From contig JBBMOA010000001.1 of the NCBI GenBank assembly GCA_037954235.1, positions 27,543,074 through 27,607,073 of the forward strand: a stretch of DNA of 64,000 nucleotides, given 5' to 3'. The position numbers and the translations under genes are program-made. Below, one piece after another: positions 23,938 to 34,744 of this stretch. The notes beneath the pieces are model-generated. The model saw only the letters and a program-made list of their open reading frames with translations. It had not been told where the DNA came from and did no database searches. The DNA comes from Aulostomus chinensis. Its lineage: Eukaryota > Chordata > Actinopteri > Syngnathiformes > Aulostomidae. Each line of letters opens with the position of its first letter. Within the stretch, counting starts at the first letter, position 1.

Positions 23938-25982
23938 TCAATTCTGACGACATCACTGTCGCATCATTTTGAGATCATTAGCAATTCTTCTTACATCACT
24001 GTCGCATTATTTTTAGTTTCATAGCAACTCTTACTACATTACTGTGTCATTATTTTAAGGTTTTTAGCAACTCTTCATAAATTACTGTCAGCATCACTTT
24101 GAGTTTATTAGCAACTATCACTACATTACTGTCAGCATCATTCTTGAATTCATTAGCAATTCTTCCGGCATCACTGTAGCATCATTTTGAGTTCATTAAC
24201 AATTCTTCCGACATCACTGTAGCATTATTTTGAGGTTATTAGCAACTCTTACTACATTACTCTCAGCATCATTTTTAGGTTACTCGCAACTCTAACCAGG
24301 TGACTGTCAGCATCACTTTGAGGTTATTCGAAACTTTCACTACATCACTGTCGCATCATTTTGAGATCATTAGCAATTCTTCTGACATCACTGTCGCATT
24401 ATTTTGAGGTTCGTAGCAACTCGTACTGCATGACTGTCAGCATCACTTTGAGGTTATTCGAAACTTTCACTACATTACAGTTAGCATCATTTTGAGTTCC
24501 TTAGCAGTTCTTCCGACATCACTGTCGCATTATTTTGAGGTTCGTAGCAACTCTTACTACATGACTGTCAGCATCACTTTGAGGTTATTCGAAACACTTA
24601 CGACATTACTGTAAGCATCACTGAGTTTATTAGCAACTATCGCTACATTACTGTTGGCATTATTTTGAGTTCATTAGCTATTCTTACTACATGACCGTCA
24701 CATCATTTTGATATCATTAGCAATTCTTACAACATCACTGTAGCATCAGTTTGAGATCATTAGCAGCTCTTACTAGATTTCCGTCAGCATCATTTTGAGT
24801 TTATTAGCAATTCTTCCGACATCGCTGTCGCATTATTTTGAGTTTTGTAGCAACTCTTACTATATGACTGTCAGCATCACTTTGAGGCCATTCGAAACTT
24901 TCATTCCATTACAGTTAGCATCATTTTGAGTTCATTAGCAATTCTTGCTACATCACTGTCGCATCATTTTGAGACCATTAGCAATTCTTCCAACATCACT
25001 GTCGCATTATTTTGAGGTTCGTAGCAACTCTTACTACATTACTGTCAGCATCACTTTGAGGTAGTTCGAAACACTTACTACATTACTGTTAGCATCATTT
25101 TGAGTGTATTAGCAATTCTTATGACAACAGTGTAGCATCATTTTAACGTTAGTTTCAACTCTTCCTACATGACCGTCAGCATCATTTTTAGTTTTTTAGC
25201 ATCTCTTACTACATCACTGTAGCATCATTTTGAGTTCATTAGCAACTCTTCCGACATCACTGTCGCATTATTTTGAGTTTAGTAGCAACTCTTACTACAT
25301 GACTGTCAGCATCATTTTGAGGGAGTTTGAAACTCTTACTACATTATTGTAAGTATCACTGAGTTTATTAGCAACTATCACTACGTTTCTGTTAGCATCA
25401 TTTTGAGTTCATTAGAAATTCTTCTGAAATCACTGTCGCATTATTTTGAGGTTATTAGCAACTCTTAATACATTACTGTCCGCATCATTTTTAGGTTACT
25501 CGAAACTCTAACCACATGACTGTCAGCATCACTTTGAGGTTATTCAAAACTTTCACTACATTACTGTTAGCATCATTTTGAATTTATTAGCAGCTCTTAC
25601 TAGATTACCGTCGCATCATTTTGAGATCATGAGCAATTCTTCCGACATCACAGTCGCATTATTTTGTGGTTTTTAGCAACTCTTACTACATTATTCTTGC
25701 ATTATTTTGAGGTTCGTAGCAACTCTTACTACATGACTGTAAGCATCACTGAGTTTATTAGCAACTATCACTACATTACTGTTTGCATCGTTTTGAGTTT
25801 ATTAGCAATTCTTACGACATCACTGTCGCATCATTTTGAGATCATTAGCAATTCTTCTGAAATCACTGTCGCATTACTTTGAAGTTCGAAGCAACTCTTA
25901 CTACATTACTGTCAGCATCACTTAGTTTATTAGCAACTATCACTACATTACTGTTAGCATCATTTTGAGTTCATTAGCAATG
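23938..25982 (+). repeat. 43-bp array, subfamily B (right part)
   Basis: The same diverged units as at 19975-21967 resume directly after the snRNA island and run to about 25982, where GAGTTCATTAGCAA passes into unique sequence TGTGGGGCTTTGATTGG. About 47 units. Diversity between neighbours is high, suggesting an old part of the array. Confidence 0.93.
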
Positions 25983-27521
25983 TGGGGCTTTGATTGGGAA
26001 TTGTAAGAAAAATCACTGAATGAACAACACAAACACAGACTGTGTCTGAAATTCCACACCTGCACCCGAAACCAGTGTGGAATCAATTGTATCCACTGTC
26101 AATCCTGATTCTGGAGAAATTTCTTTGTGTGTTTTGATGGACGCGAGCCAAGCAGAAATTTCCCACAATGCAATAGGGCGGCGTTTGGTCAGTGTTGAGC
26201 AGGCGTCAGTCTGACAATGATGTCATATTATGGTGTCATCACTTGACCAGACCCAAAAGTAGGCTCAGGTATCAGTTTCTTCTCAATGCTAATGTCTGCT
26301 AGCTTAGTCTGCTACTTTGATGGCTCTGCCTTCTCAAAGGTCCAGACCCCTGGATGTGGTGGTTCCTACCTGAACGTAGATTCTGTCAGCTCATGTTGTT
26401 AAATCAACTCACCAGGAACACCAGTAGATTTCAATGGACTGACAATGAGTCTCATTGAATGGGTGTCTTGTCCAATGAGAAACAATCAGTCTCAGGTTGA
26501 AGCTCATCAATGAGGTCTTGTGGATCAGTGGCTTGCATGAATGAATGAGTTGGAAGACTTCTTGGAAATTAAAGAGGATTTAATACAATTAAGAAAACCC
26601 TTAAGACAGAGTGATAATTCCAGCAGAGTAATTAAGGCCCATATTGAGTAGCAGGTATGAATTAGCCTGGATTTATCTGAGCTTCAAGTAGACGGCTAAG
26701 AGGCAGGTGGAAAGGTGTGTAGGATGAACGATGGTGACCTCCAACCAAATGAAGAGGACTGAGTGGAGGCTGACCAGCTCTACGGAGTCAGGCGGAGTTT
26801 GGCAGCGAGACAGGAGTCCAGGCCTGAATCGGTGAAAACCAACGTAACCGGCTTACGTTCTCAGCTGGATTCTCCCATCGATGTACGACGCCTCTCCAAC
26901 GAACTGGTGGGAGGACGGCCTCCAAAGCCTCCACCTCGTCGACCGTGGCTCCCGCTGAGATTCGCTCGATGAAGAAGGGAAGCGCGTTGATTGGCTACCC
27001 TCTGGTCTCAGGCTGCTGGCTGCCTGGACTAAGCTGCTCTTCTCCGACACAAAGGTGGCTTCTCTCTCTTCAAGGCTCACAGGAGGTCAAGAGTGTAGCG
27101 ACCGTGAGCCGAGATTGATGATGAATTACAAAAATAGAAAATCAAAAAATAAATTAGAGGAATAGAAAAGAAAAGGGGGGGGGCGGACCAGCTGCTCTAG
27201 GAGCTCACACACAAAGGGCAGAAACAAGAAGCACTGAAGAGAGCGCCAGCAGTGGATGGTGCCACCACTGTTACAGTAAACTGGTCCGCCTCAGAGCAGT
27301 GACCTTTGACCTGTGAGGGGTTGTTGGCCAATCAGCACACTTTGCTGTCTTCAGTCCTTCTCAGATATCAACAAATGAAGCTGGTTGAACAGACAGCAAT
27401 CATCATCACTCAGAGACATCACCTGGAGAGGAAGACTGCTCCGAGTTCTGACAATGACAGTGAAGAGGCAAGGAGAGCTGGACAACCACAGACAGTGAAA
27501 CATTCGGAACATCATGTTGAT
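25983..27521. other. Unassigned single-copy-like sequence right of the array
   Basis: No gene recognised. A 69-codon frame at 26763-26972 is GC-rich but has no recognisable domain or splice context. A G-run lies at 27175-27183. Several TGATGTCATC-type motifs shared with dispersed repeats elsewhere in the window occur near 26217. Confidence 0.4.
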
Positions 27522-27522
27522 A

Positions 27523-27562
<40 letters not shown>
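27523..27562. repeat. (GT)n microsatellite
   Basis: About 20 uninterrupted GT dinucleotides. It creates Cys-Val open frames that are not genes. Confidence 0.95.
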
Positions 27563-27565
<3 letters not shown>

Positions 27566-27810
27566 CCATGTTAAACTCTTTTAAATAAATGTTTCAACCT
27601 GCTATTATTTGGATGCTGTATGATTCCTGCAACCCCAGACTAACTCAGGTGTTCGTACTGCAACCTAAAGTATGGTGATGAGGAGAATGATGAACAATCC
27701 ACAAGGTGATCAGAAAATAAGAAATGGATTCAGGAACAACAAACCCATCTCTGAACATGTGATTGAAACATGTGAGTGGGACTGGCAGAACCTGGCTTTA
27801 CCTCAAAGTG

Positions 27811-28054
27811 TCTCATCCAGAGATCTGTGACAGGCGTCTGCTGTGGAGGGTCAGTCTGTCCGTCCACATTCAGATCATCGATGCAGCGACTCTGCTAGGA
27901 TCAAACTACTCAGGATGAAACAGACCAATGTTGACATCAAGTAGCAACTCAGCAGCTGATCAACAGAGTCCTCAGCACCAGTAGAGCCTGGTCCTGGTCC
28001 CTGGGGGGCTCCAACCACCAGCCTCTCTGTTAACAGCCGAGCGCCACAGAGACT
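27811..28054 (-). repeat. Inverted-repeat arm 1
   Basis: Reverse complement of 30995-31238, about 244 bp and nearly identical; 59 consecutive encoded residues are the same in both arms. The arms are about 2.9 kb apart. The reading frame conserved between them could reflect recent duplication as easily as coding; I recognise no protein family. The shared sequence ends sharply on both sides. Confidence 0.9.
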
Positions 28055-28469
28055 CTGAGTCTCCTGCTGTTCATGAAGAGTTTTCAGGCTAAATTCAGTG
28101 TGTGAGGTCCACACTGCACATTTGAGGGACCATGAAGGACAGAGGAGAGTCTGACTGTCATGGTGAAAGCCTTCAGCACTAGAACTGAAACAGCCCCACC
28201 ATCTTAACCCCCCCAGACCAAACATCATCGTCCAGCCTCCAACCAGAGGTCCATCAGTTATCATGGAGCCACAGGTGGAGTCTGGATTCTTTTCTAGAAT
28301 GAGACGGCAGTGACAGTCCTGCAGAGTGACATCACTGACATGAATGGATGACTTCAGTCACATGACTTCAGTGCCAAACAGTGCACACTGGTGCCTACCA
28401 GTCAAAACCACCTCAGACTGTATCATTCTATATGCTTTGCTGTAGTGTGTGTGTGTGTGTGTTTTTAAA

Positions 28470-28960
28470 AATGCAAAAAAGTCTTTTTTTCAGCAACAGA
28501 ACTTTAATACAAACACAAAATGAAAAGCAGAACAAGCCAGAACCCAAAATAGGGATTTACAGAGGAAGCGTGCTGGGCCCAGAACCCAGAGGTGGATGGA
28601 TCAAAACCATCCTCTGCTGAAAGAAGGGAACAAAATAAACCTGGTTGTTTTGAAATGTGAATCTGTTGAAGAGGGTGGAAATGGTGAGGGAGTCAGTTGT
28701 TCCTTTTGTTTTATGACAGAGACCTCATTGTTAACTAAATCATTTTAATTCTTTACTTGAAGTTTCCTGCTTTTTCACTCAAAATGTTTGACAACTTCCT
28801 CCATGCTGGTGCCCCATCACACACAACAGGTGCACTTGTCCTCTTTTCTCCTCTGACCCTCAAACATTCACAGTCTTCCAGTGAACGTCCAATCGTCCTC
28901 TGAAATAAGAGATGAATCTTTCCCTGCTGAGACTCCTGATCTCTGACTGTCACTAGCATG
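28470..28960 (-). repeat. Composite of dispersed repeat pieces in reverse orientation
   Basis: 28475-28560 is the reverse complement of 42735-42820, the segment downstream of the piggyBac relic. 28560-28670 and 28755-28925 are related in reverse to 36370-36470 and 36595-36795. A short (GT)n lies at 28445-28461. The neighbouring 28280-28360 is the reverse of about 40615-40705. The block is therefore an inverted patchwork of sequences that occur again downstream. Confidence 0.7.
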
Positions 28961-29959
28961 TGCTAGCAGAATACAGCACTCCTTCTTCATGATCTGTCTT
29001 TGTCTCTGACCAGCTCTCCTGCTCTCTTTCCTCCTACCAGTCAAAGCAGACATCTTCACCTACTGATCTTGGATCTGCTGCCCGTTCCTGCCTGGTAAAA
29101 GAAGGAACCAGCACCTGGTTCTCCAGGCTGAATGAACTCCAGGACGTTGGCCAGCCGTGTCTGTTGAAACCTTATTTGTCCAAATAGAGAAAAAATAAGT
29201 CTGATTGTTGATGAAAGATGTCATCATGGCTTTGAAACTGTGGTTGGGGACCAGCCAACATGAGCACATTCATGGAAGAATAGCAGTAAAAACAGGAAGT
29301 GTTAGTTAGCAAGTACTCACCAGTCTGTCACTATCATACTTGATTCTAGTGGAACAAAATGGCTGCTGCTGACTGTGCTGCCTGGTGGAGGATCACTCTT
29401 CACCATCCTCTCAGGCCTTGATGGAACCAAAAAGGCCAGTTCCTGGAGAAGATCTTCTAGGGGTCCAGGTTAAAGCGGTGCCCCAGCTGGCACCAGGCGC
29501 TGACCCAGGTCCTGCATGGGAGATACTGTCAGTTCTGTTCTGCCCTGCTCACAACCACAGGCTGGTGTTGAGGCCTGCAGCAACCAGGGCCCCAGTCACC
29601 AAGAGTATAAAGGCTGGTCATTGTGGCAGTGGGAGGAGTCAAAATGAAGACAGACCAATGAGAGCAGGACGTTCCTGGAGAAGTCAGAAGAACTTGACCA
29701 TGTTTCCTACAGTACCCAGGAGGCCTGGTAGTTGTTGAAGGAAGCTCCAAAAGCAAAGAGCAGACAGCAGGACATCAAAAGAAAAGATCCAGACACTAAA
29801 ACTACAAGTAGAAACAAGAAGAAATACTCAAAGCTTTGGAAAGATACTACAAGGTTGGATATACATTATTATATACACTACTATTCTCATTGACTCCGAA
29901 AGAGGGACAGGAAGCATTAGAATGTGGATCAGATCAGCTGATTTCAGTGTTGAGTCCAC
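28961..29959. other. Unassigned sequence
   Basis: Several short frames occur but none has a recognisable domain. Nothing further can be supported. Confidence 0.35.
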
Positions 29960-30061
29960 CCCTCCATCCACTTTCTATTCTTATCCTTTAAGGGTCATGG
30001 AGGGGGTGGGGGGCGATCCCAGGTGACATTGTTCAAGAGGCAGGGTTCACCCTGGACAGGT
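29960..30061 (-). mobile_element. SINE 3'-tail fragment
   Basis: Reverse complement of the tail half of the tRNA-derived SINE seen in full at 35916 and 59909: CCTGTCCAGGGTGAACCCTG then the GGGTCATGG ... GGATAAG region. The head is missing. Confidence 0.75.
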
Positions 30062-30163
30062 CAGAATTCCTGATGATGTCATCAGGTCTTTGACAGTAAC
30101 TAGAATTCTGTCTTTGAGCTCAGGAGGACATGAAAGAAACACAATTTAGAAAAGTACATGAGA

Positions 30164-30992
30164 CCACGGCAGCATGATGGTGCAGTGGTCAGCACTGTGG
30201 CCTCACAGCAAGAAGGTTCTGGGTTTGAGTCCAGGGTCGGGTGCAGAATCTTTCTGTGTAGAACCTGCATGTTCTCCCCTCCTCTATGCTGCTACAGGCT
30301 GAGACTGCTGGGGGACACATCAGGTTACATGGAGCCCTTCCCTCCTCTCCTCCCTGCACATTTTTGGAACTGTCATTACCACTACTTGTTGCACTTTGTA
30401 GTTTGGCCTTGGTGTCTCGCAGTCTCTCTGTGTTTCCACAGATCCACCAGAGCCCCAACCGCCGCCTGCATCGCCCCCCCCCCTTATTCCCTACTGTTAC
30501 ACCGGCCTGCGCTCCCCTTCCATGAACCAGTCTGCCATCCAGTCCCCCATCAAGCTGGCTTGCTCTCCCTGCCTCCCCTACCAGAAGCTTCCTTCTTCAG
30601 CTGTTATTAACATTTCCGTGTTTCCAACATTTTGTATTGTAAACTGTTTTCTTGTCTGTAACAACATCTACTGCATGTCTGTCCTTCCTGGTGAGGGATC
30701 TTCCTCTGTTGCTCACCCTGAGGTTTCTCAGATTTTTCCCTGTTAAAAGGGTTTTCTATGGAGTTTTTCCTCAGTCGATGTGAGGGTCTAAGGGCAGAGG
30801 ATGTTGTTATGATGCCATGTGAAGCCCTTTGAGACAAACTGTTGGTGAATAAATAAAATTGCCTTGCCTCCCCGTCCATGTGTGGGTTCTCTCTGGTACT
30901 CCGGCTTCTTCCCACCGTCCAAAGACATGTAATGTGGGACGAGGCCGATTGATACTCTAAATTGACTGTAGGTATGAATGTGAGTGTGAATG
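30164..30992 (+). mobile_element. tRNA-derived SINE split by a LINE-like insertion
   Basis: The SINE head lies at 30164-30279, with A box TGGTGCAGTGG and B box GGTTTGAGTCC, the RNA polymerase III promoter inherited from a tRNA. Its body resumes at 30874 with GTCCATGTGTGGGTTCTCTC and runs to about 30992. The break is at CTCCCC, present both before (30274-30279) and after (30868-30873) the inserted DNA, so it is a target-site duplication. The SINE tail is missing; the copy ends at the inverted-repeat arm. Confidence 0.85.
30280..30867 (+). mobile_element. L2-type LINE 3' end inserted in a SINE
   Basis: 588 bp inserted between two CTCCCC copies. The 3' part matches the common fish L2-like 3' UTR: GTCCTTCCTGGTGAGGGATC, CCCTGTTAAAAGGG, GTGAGGGTCTAAGG, GAAGCCCTTTGAGACAAACT, and a terminal AATAAATAAAATTGCCTTGC. 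No reverse-transcriptase frame is retained, so this is a 5'-truncated copy, the normal product of target-primed reverse transcription. Family naming is by recognition. Confidence 0.8.
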
Positions 30993-30994
30993 TG

Positions 30995-31238
30995 AGTCTC
31001 TGTGGCGCTCGGCTGTTAACAGAGAGGCTGGTGGTTGGAGCCCCCCAGGGACCAGGACCAGGCTCTACTGGTGCTGAGGACTCTGTTGATCAGCTGCTGA
31101 GTTGCTACTTGATGTCAACATTGGTCTGTTTCATCCTGAGTAGTTTGATCCTAGCAGAGTCGCTGCATCGATGATCTGAATGTGGACGGACAGATTGACC
31201 CTCCACAGCAGACGCCTGTGACAGATCTCTTGATGAGA
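30995..31238 (+). repeat. Inverted-repeat arm 2
   Basis: Direct-strand partner of 27811-28054. It begins AGTCTCTGTGGCGCTCGG immediately after the truncated SINE, so the junction between SINE and arm is itself a rearrangement breakpoint. Confidence 0.9.
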
Positions 31239-31499
31239 CGCTTCAGTCTTCAATTTTAGTAGCAGTGTGGAGGAGGCCGGCCGGCTGTGGTTAAAGTGGT
31301 GGGGGCTCTGGAATGAAGGGGGTCACTGTTTGGTTCTCAGATGCTCCAGCTCAGGTTAGCGAGGTGGTGGAGAAATGAGTGAGAGCTCTGCCAGTTGGAG
31401 CCTCTTGGGTCACGGGAGGCTTCACTCCTGGAGGTGGAAATGATGAGGAGTTTGTTGAAGCCCCTCCCCTCTGCAAACTTCTGTAAGTGTAAAAGCAGT

Positions 31500-32065
31500 G
31501 TAAAAGCAAGGACACATGAACATAGCAGCTTCTTCACAGGGCTGGTGGCGCAATGGATAACGCGTCTGACTACGGATCAGAAGATTCTAGGTTCAACTCC
31601 TGGCCAGCTCGCTTTGAACTTTATACTGAGAAGATGAAGTGAGAACCAGTGATCAAAGTCACTGAAGTCCTCCCAGGTTTCCTCCTTGTCTGCTGGAAAC
31701 ATGAACACATGAATGATCCTGCTTCCTCTCATGTTAAGCTGCACTTGACAGTGACAGCAGGAGAACAAAAATCCCAGTGTGTCATCAACATTTCCTGTCA
31801 AATCAATGATAGAAGCTGTTGAGTTTCTGGATCAGAACAAGGAGAAAGGAGCCCCAATGAAAGAGTGATGGTTCTTGACTTTGATTTTGTTCTTCACTCC
31901 TACACCAGAGAGTGAAAGTGAGGGCTGGCTGGGAGCAACTGCCTGCTTCAGAGTGGGAGGAGCCTCAGGACTTTCCAGTGAGAGCTGCAAACTTCCACCA
32001 GCGCCCAGTGCCAGCAGGTCTTCATGATGGAGCTGAGAAGAACACAACAACACCAGAGCACTGGA
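31500..32065 (+). repeat. Segmental duplication copy 1, containing tRNA-Arg
   Basis: Matches 33785-34350 at an offset of 2,285 bp with a few percent difference. The shared block runs from ACACATGAACA...CAGCTTCTTCACAG through the tRNA to AACACAACAACACCAGAGCAC. Copy 1 keeps the complete tRNA acceptor stem; copy 2 has lost it. Confidence 0.9.
31539..31611 (+). tRNA. tRNA-Arg (anticodon ACG)
   Basis: 73 nt fold as a canonical tRNA. Acceptor GGGCTGG pairs with CCAGCTC (one G-U). The D-arm is TGGCGCAATGGATAACGCG, the anticodon loop CTGACTACGGATCAG with ACG, the T-arm GGTTCAACTCC, discriminator G. A and B boxes are intact. In the T-loop, the usual GGTTCGA is GGTTCAA, a tolerated variant. ACG (read as inosine) decodes CGU/CGC/CGA. 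No intron. No T-run terminator of four or more lies directly downstream (GCTTTGAAC), which weakens the case for efficient expression. Confidence 0.88.
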
Positions 32066-32219
32066 GAATTACTGTGTTCTCTTTTGGTGTCCCAGTGTTA
32101 ATTTGAGGATCTAAACCTGATATTTAGAAAATCAGACAGCACAGAAAAAGAAAATGCCACCACATCATTGAAATTTTCTGTTATACAAATGAACGTGTTG
32201 ACTCTTTTTGTATAAGCCC

Positions 32220-32415
32220 TGCCACTGAGGTCCCCAACATGAGCTGGAGTTGGGAATCTTGAACTGAACCTGGTATCACAGCGACCCCTACTGCTGCAAA
32301 ATGGAACAGCAACACTGAACCAAGTACAGGATTGGAGTGAGACTGATGGTTGCTGTTTGGGTTTTTGAAGAACCAGGAGGGTGTGGCTTCAAGCTGGATT
32401 CTCAGAGACTATTTC
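32220..32415 (+). repeat. Dispersed ~195-bp repeat, copy 1
   Basis: Near-identical to 40384-40580 (CTGGAGTTGGGAATCTTGAA ... CTGGATTCTCAGAGACTATT). In this copy it runs straight into a hAT transposase fragment, so it may be the 3' end of that element. It has no recognised coding content. Confidence 0.85.
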
Positions 32416-32830
32416 CTCTGCTACTCTTACGTCCACTTCTGTCAACGTGCAGACATCTTTCTCGTTTCTGCGTACTTCAGGTGACAGCAGAGCTGCTGAG
32501 ATGGCTGGTTGCTGCTGGAGGAAACGGTCCAGCATCTCCAGTGAGCTATTCCAACGTGTCACCACGTCAATCACCATCTTGTGCTCAGGAAGCTCCAGCA
32601 CCCTTTGCTTCTCACTGAGGATGCGGCTCGCCGTAGAGCTCCGGTGAAAAAATGCAGCGATGCGTCTGACTCTGCCGAGCAAGCGTGCAGCTGTAGGGAC
32701 TTAAATTAAGAAGGTGTGCAAAGCAACCAATGTGCAACAAGCCCGTCATCTCCGCAGCGCGGACAATATTTGCTGCTGAGTTTTCTCGCTGTGTGGCTGG
32801 TTTCCACGGCTCTGGTTTGAAGAACATGGC
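32412..32830 (-). pseudogene. hAT transposase fragment (second hAT family)
   Basis: Read on the minus strand, the frame at 32682-32389 contains RVRRIAAFFHRSSTASRILS and VIDVVTRWNSSLEMLDRFLQ, with ALLSPEVRRNEKDVCTLTE after it. An overlapping frame at 32827-32612 has SAANIVRAAEMTGLLHIGCF followed by AHLLNLSP. These are the N..A..H.LNL and TRWNS blocks of hAT transposases, in different frames, so a frameshift separates them near 32680. Both the N-terminal finger and the C-terminal dimerisation region are missing. The sequence differs from the ZBED-like relic at 1.2-2.3 kb, so it is a separate family. Confidence 0.85.
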
Positions 32831-32972
32831 ATGCGAGGATCCAGTCGCTAATGTAGTGAGCTGTAATGGTCAGATATGAATGATGATGTCATCAGGGCTT
32901 TGACAGTAGCTAGAATTCTGTCTTTGATCTCAGGAGGACATGAAAGAAAGACAATTGAGGAAAGTAGAAGAG

Positions 32973-33305
32973 AGCATGGCAGCATGATGGTGCAGTGGTG
33001 AGCACTGTGGCCTCACAGCAAGAAGGTTCTGGGTTTGAGTCCAGGCTCGGGTGGGGAATCTTTCTGTGTAGAGCCTGCATGTTCTCCCCATGAATGCGTG
33101 GGTTCTCTCTGGTACTCCGGTTCCTTCCCACTGTCCAAAGACGTGTAATTTGGGACGAGGCTGATTGGACACTCTAAATTGACCGTAGGTATGAATGGTT
33201 GTTTGTCTCTGTATGTTGGCCCTGTGATGGACTGGTGACCTGTCCAGGGTGAACCCCGCCTCTGGCCCGTAGATGCTCGGACAGGCTCCAGACCCCTCGA
33301 CCATC
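32973..33305 (+). mobile_element. tRNA-derived SINE, nearly complete
   Basis: Head TGGTGCAGTGGTGAGCACTG with B box GGTTTGAGTCC, body with TGGGTTCTCTCTGGTACTCC and GACACTCTAAATTGACCGTAG, and tail GGTGACCTGTCCAGGGTGAA followed by CTCCAGACCCCTCGACC. The 5' flank (32880-32965) repeats the 30072-30160 flank of the split SINE. The two loci therefore descend from one duplicated segment rather than two insertions. Confidence 0.85.
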
Positions 33306-33706
33306 AATGTGGGTCTTTTGTTAATTGCATGCCACATGAAATTATTGTTGGTCAGTTTTCTAGCGACTGTCTCACAGTGGCAAGACAAGAACAAAAAATG
33401 AACAAAAATGACTGTCACTGACTTAAATAAATCAAATCTACTTCAAAGTTCCTTCTGTTGTCATAAGTCAGCCATTTTAAGTGTACTTGTAGTTCCAGAA
33501 CATTCCAAGAGGAGATGATATGAATCCATTTTGTTAGATGAACTCTGTTCCTCTGCTTTGATGTTGGTGGACTGAGGGGAGTTTGCCTGAACCTGCTTGG
33601 ACCTGCTGGCTCCTGCTCAGTCCCTCACTCAGCCTCATTCAGCCTCAGCAGCACCGCTCCACTGAGGCCTGATTCACGTTCCTAGCAACCAAATAGGAGG
33701 AGAGCT

Positions 33707-33760
33707 GAACCTTCTTGCTGTGAGGCCACAGTGCTGACCACTGCACCATTGTGTCCCCTG
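33707..33760 (-). mobile_element. SINE head fragment
   Basis: Reverse complement of the first ~55 bp of the SINE (A box to GCAAGAAGGTTC). The body is absent. Confidence 0.75.
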
Positions 33761-33784
33761 AAAATGACACCATGTTGTTGGGAT

Positions 33785-34350
33785 TTTCTGTAACAGCAAG
33801 TACACATGAACACAGCTGCTTCTTCACAGGTGGCGCAATGGATAACGCGTCTGACTACGGATCAGAAGATTCTAGGTTCAACTCCTGACCAGCTCGCTTT
33901 AAACTTTATACTGAGAAGATGAAGTGAGAACCAGTGATCAAAGTCACTGAAGTCCTCCCAGGTTTCCTCCTTGTCTGCTGGAAACATGAACACATGAATG
34001 ATCCTGCTACCTCTCATGTTCAGCTGCACTTGACAGTGACAGCAGGAGAACAAAAATCCCAGTGTGTCAGCAACATTTCCTGTCAAATCAATGATAGAAG
34101 CTGTTGAGTTTCTGGATCAGAACAAGGAGGAAGGAGCCCCAATGAAAGAGTGATGGTTCTTGATTCTGATTTTGTTCTTCACTCCTACACCAGAGAGTGA
34201 AAGTGTGGGCTGGCTGGGAGCAACTGCCTGCTTCAGAGTGGGAGGAGCCTCAGGACTTTCCAGTGAGAGCTGCAAACTTCCACCAGCGCCCACTGCCAGC
34301 AGGTCTTCATGATGGAGCTGAGAAGAACACAACAACACCAGAGCACTGGA
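33785..34350 (+). repeat. Segmental duplication copy 2
   Basis: Partner of 31500-32065, with small substitutions such as CTGGCCAGCTCG to CTGACCAGCTCG. The flanks differ completely. Confidence 0.9.
33829..33896 (+). pseudogene. tRNA-Arg(ACG) pseudogene, 5' acceptor lost
   Basis: Same as the tRNA at 31539, but the first bases are missing: CACAGG is joined directly to TGGCGCAATGG, so five bases of the acceptor and junction are gone. The 3' acceptor strand is also changed (GACCAGCTCG). A and B boxes remain, so it might still be bound by TFIIIC, but a mature tRNA could not form. Confidence 0.85.
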
Positions 34351-34744
34351 GAGGAGCACAACACTTCTTTGCTTCCGTGCCACTCTCATGTCTGTCTGTC
34401 CATCTGGAGCTGGGGGGAGGAGCTTCACATGTTTTTTCTTTTTTTAAAAAGGGAATGACATGACTTCCTCTGTATGTTAGAATATGAACGACTAAAAATG
34501 TTCATCTCCAGTTTAAAGTTAGAATGAATTTAAAGTAGAAAAACCTTCCCTCTTCAATCCTGTCACTCAGTGTTGTAAACTGTTTCAAACAAATTCTACT
34601 GTTCAACAGTTCAAGTGTTTCTAATGAAGCTGAATGTTCTCCTCTACTTTCCTCAATTGGGTTTCTTTCATGTCCTCCTGAGATCAAAGACAGAATTCTA
34701 GGTACAAATAAAGACACTATCAAAGCCTCCTGATGACATCATCA

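Noticed and set aside
2771..25982. CRISPR-like regular repeats
   Set aside because: Units follow each other head-to-tail with no unique spacers, unit similarity extends over the whole period, and the genome is a vertebrate.
27240..27310. Possible Ig V fragment
   Set aside because: TGGATGGTGCCACCACTGTT looked V-like, but there is no WYQQ, YxC or RSS nearby.
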